A stretch of DNA of 40,042 bases from JBOGXF01 sp050694275. Lineage in GTDB: Bacteria > Actinomycetota > CADDZG01 > WHSQ01. A model generated the notes under the pieces. It saw only the letters and a list, made by a program, of their open reading frames with translations. It searched no databases and was not told the DNA's origin. Within the stretch, counting starts at the first letter, position 1, and each line of letters opens with the position of its first letter. The stretch covers positions 1 through 40,042 of the forward strand of contig JBOGXF010000022.1 of NCBI GenBank assembly GCA_050694275.1. The letters are read 5' to 3'. A program made the translations under genes and the position numbers. Shown one piece after another: positions 38,958-40,042 of this stretch.

Positions 38958-39902
38958 ATGGGTGAGATCGAGCACGTCCTCATTACCGGAGGTTGCGGGT
39001 TTATCGGCGCGAACCTCGTTCGCTTCCTGAGAGACCGCACCTCTTGGTCGCTCAGGGTGGTCGACGACTTGCGAGCGGGCAGTAGCGAGTACGTCGATGA
39101 GGGTCTCGCCGAAGTGCGCATCGGGGACGTGGCCGATCACTCGGTGCTCGATGAGGCCCTCGAGGGCGTGGACGCGGTCGTCCACCTGGCCAGCCAGACG
39201 GGCGTCGTGCCGTCGGTCGAGGACCCGGTGCGCGATTTCGAGGGAAACGCCCTGACTACGTTCAGGGTGCTCGAGGGTTGCCGGCGCGCGGGCATTCGCC
39301 GCGTTGCCTTCGCGTCGTCCGGAGCCGCGGTCGGCGAGGTGCCCCCGCCGATCCACGAGGGGGTGGTTCCCCGACCCCTTTCGCCCTACGGAGCCGGCAA
39401 GCTGGTCGGCGAGGCTTACTGCCAGGGATACGCGGGCTCGTTCGACATGGATACCGTGGTGTTGCGCTTCTCGAACGTGTATGGGCCCTTCTCGATCCAC
39501 AAGAACAACGCCGTCCCAAACTTCATCAAGAGGTGCCTGAAGGGCGGATCGCTGGACATCTTCGGGGACGGCTCGCAGACGCGCGATTTCATCCACGTGG
39601 AGGATCTGTGCGGCGGCATTCTCCGGAGCCTGACCACCGACGGCATCGGCGGTGAAGTCTTCCAGCTCGGTACCGGGATAGAGACTTCGATTCTCGATCT
39701 CGCCAGGTTTGCTCAGGCCGCGACGGGCACGGATGCCGACATCCAGTTCCACCCCCAACGCGCCGGCGAGGTCTACAGAAGCCGTGTCGACATAGGCAAG
39801 GCGCGCCGCCTGCTCGGGTTCGATCCGAGCCTCGGGCTCGCGGACGGTCTCGGCCGGACCGCGACCTGGTACCGCGAGCACTGGTTGGACGTTCCCGCCT
39901 GA
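38958..39902 (+). CDS. NAD-dependent sugar epimerase/dehydratase
   Basis: 314-residue extended short-chain dehydrogenase. Rossmann motif GGCGFIG (11-17), Asp36-Asp37 for NAD ribose binding, catalytic Tyr144-x-x-x-Lys148 (SPYGAGKLV) with Ser120/121, RFSNVYGP, and DGSQTRDFIHVEDL for the nucleotide-sugar end. Closest in pattern to UDP-glucose 4-epimerase or related dTDP/UDP-sugar enzymes. It faces the DUF2304-glycosyltransferase gene, so it likely supplies a nucleotide sugar for a surface glycan. ATG 38958 is chosen because the Rossmann strand begins ten residues later. Confidence 0.93.
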   Translation: MGEIEHVLITGGCGFIGANLVRFLRDRTSWSLRVVDDLRAGSSEYVDEGLAEVRIGDVADHSVLDEALEGVDAVVHLASQTGVVPSVEDPVRDFEGNALTTFRVLEGCRRAGIRRVAFASSGAAVGEVPPPIHEGVVPRPLSPYGAGKLVGEAYCQGYAGSFDMDTVVLRFSNVYGPFSIHKNNAVPNFIKRCLKGGSLDIFGDGSQTRDFIHVEDLCGGILRSLTTDGIGGEVFQLGTGIETSILDLARFAQAATGTDADIQFHPQRAGEVYRSRVDIGKARRLLGFDPSLGLADGLGRTATWYREHWLDVPA

Positions 39903-39915
39903 CACGCCCGGAGGC

Positions 39916-40041
39916 CTAGCTCTCGGAGGGCTCCTCTTCCTCGATCAGACCCTCTCTCCAGCTGTGATGAGGGTAGATGAGATGCCTGTCCACCCGATCA
40001 ACGTTGTCGCGCACGGTCCCCAAAAGGTGGTCGATGAGCGT
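39916..40041 (-). CDS. C-terminal end of a gene cut by the window edge
   Basis: The last 41 codons of a minus-strand gene, entering from the right edge and ending at TAG (39918-39916). The tail reads TLIDHLLGTVRDNVDRVDRH, then LIYPHHSWREG and an acidic end (EEEEPSES). Codon positions have the local G/C bias. Too short to identify; 13 bases separate it from the convergent epimerase stop. Confidence 0.6.
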   Translation of the reverse strand, partial: TLIDHLLGTVRDNVDRVDRHLIYPHHSWREGLIEEEEPSES

Positions 40042-40042
40042 C

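Overview
The window is high-GC bacterial chromosome, very probably from an Actinomycetota member that is not a classical Streptomyces or Mycobacterium. The case rests on a set of regulators typical of that phylum: BldC, BldD, a PdtaS-type sensor kinase, an ECF sigma factor followed by a zinc anti-sigma (SigR/RsrA type), and a SigB/SigF-class sigma factor with an RsbW-like partner. There is also Ku, a class II (GlpX) fructose-1,6-bisphosphatase, an AidB-like acyl-CoA dehydrogenase and a stand-alone biotin carrier. Genes are tightly packed with many 1-8 base overlaps and frequent GTG/TTG starts. At least seven starts lie 6 or 7 bases behind a TANNNT -10 box, which suggests leaderless transcription.

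Layout. 1-1016: the right end of an integrated element (possible IS end, MazEF toxin-antitoxin pair, repeats) stopping at a 45-base 3' fragment of a tRNA-Met followed by a tRNA-type terminator; this looks like an attachment site. 1199-7913: a small unknown gene, a hydrolase / membrane MurF-like ligase / D-Ala-D-Ala ligase run, the ECF sigma and anti-sigma pair, BldC, a coiled-coil protein and an enoyl-CoA hydratase. 7910-15144: a frameshifted DUF4349 lipoprotein, a carboxyltransferase beta subunit, a K+ channel-like RCK protein, a secreted glycosidase-like protein, uracil phosphoribosyltransferase, then a BKACE / biotin carrier / enoyl-CoA hydratase operon whose last gene is frameshifted. 15148-22473: DUF2203 and phosphoesterase facing PdtaS; then a minus-strand run Ku - RsbW-like - sigma factor - bifunctional penicillin-binding protein, facing BldD. 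22490-29019: membrane and exported proteins, including a secreted protein broken by one in-frame TAG, an L,D-transpeptidase fused to a degenerate deacetylase domain, a secreted M14 carboxypeptidase and a secreted Asp-box propeller protein. 29016-40042: topoisomerase IB, GlpX, two tiny unknown genes behind a canonical promoter, a two-gene ABC exporter, AidB-like dehydrogenase, an RpiB-like protein, a free-standing E2 acyltransferase domain, and a surface-polysaccharide type group (sulfatase, DUF2304-GT2, NAD-epimerase).

Together the genes suggest a heterotroph with acyl-CoA metabolism, active cell-wall remodelling (MurF-like, Ddl, PBP, L,D-transpeptidase) and stress or developmental control (SigR/RsrA, SigF/RsbW, BldC/BldD, PdtaS). 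Most distinctive are four divergent gene pairs with back-to-back or overlapping -10 boxes, a family of CGAGTGGTC palindromes confined to intergenic gaps, the attachment site, and three genes broken by single-base differences.
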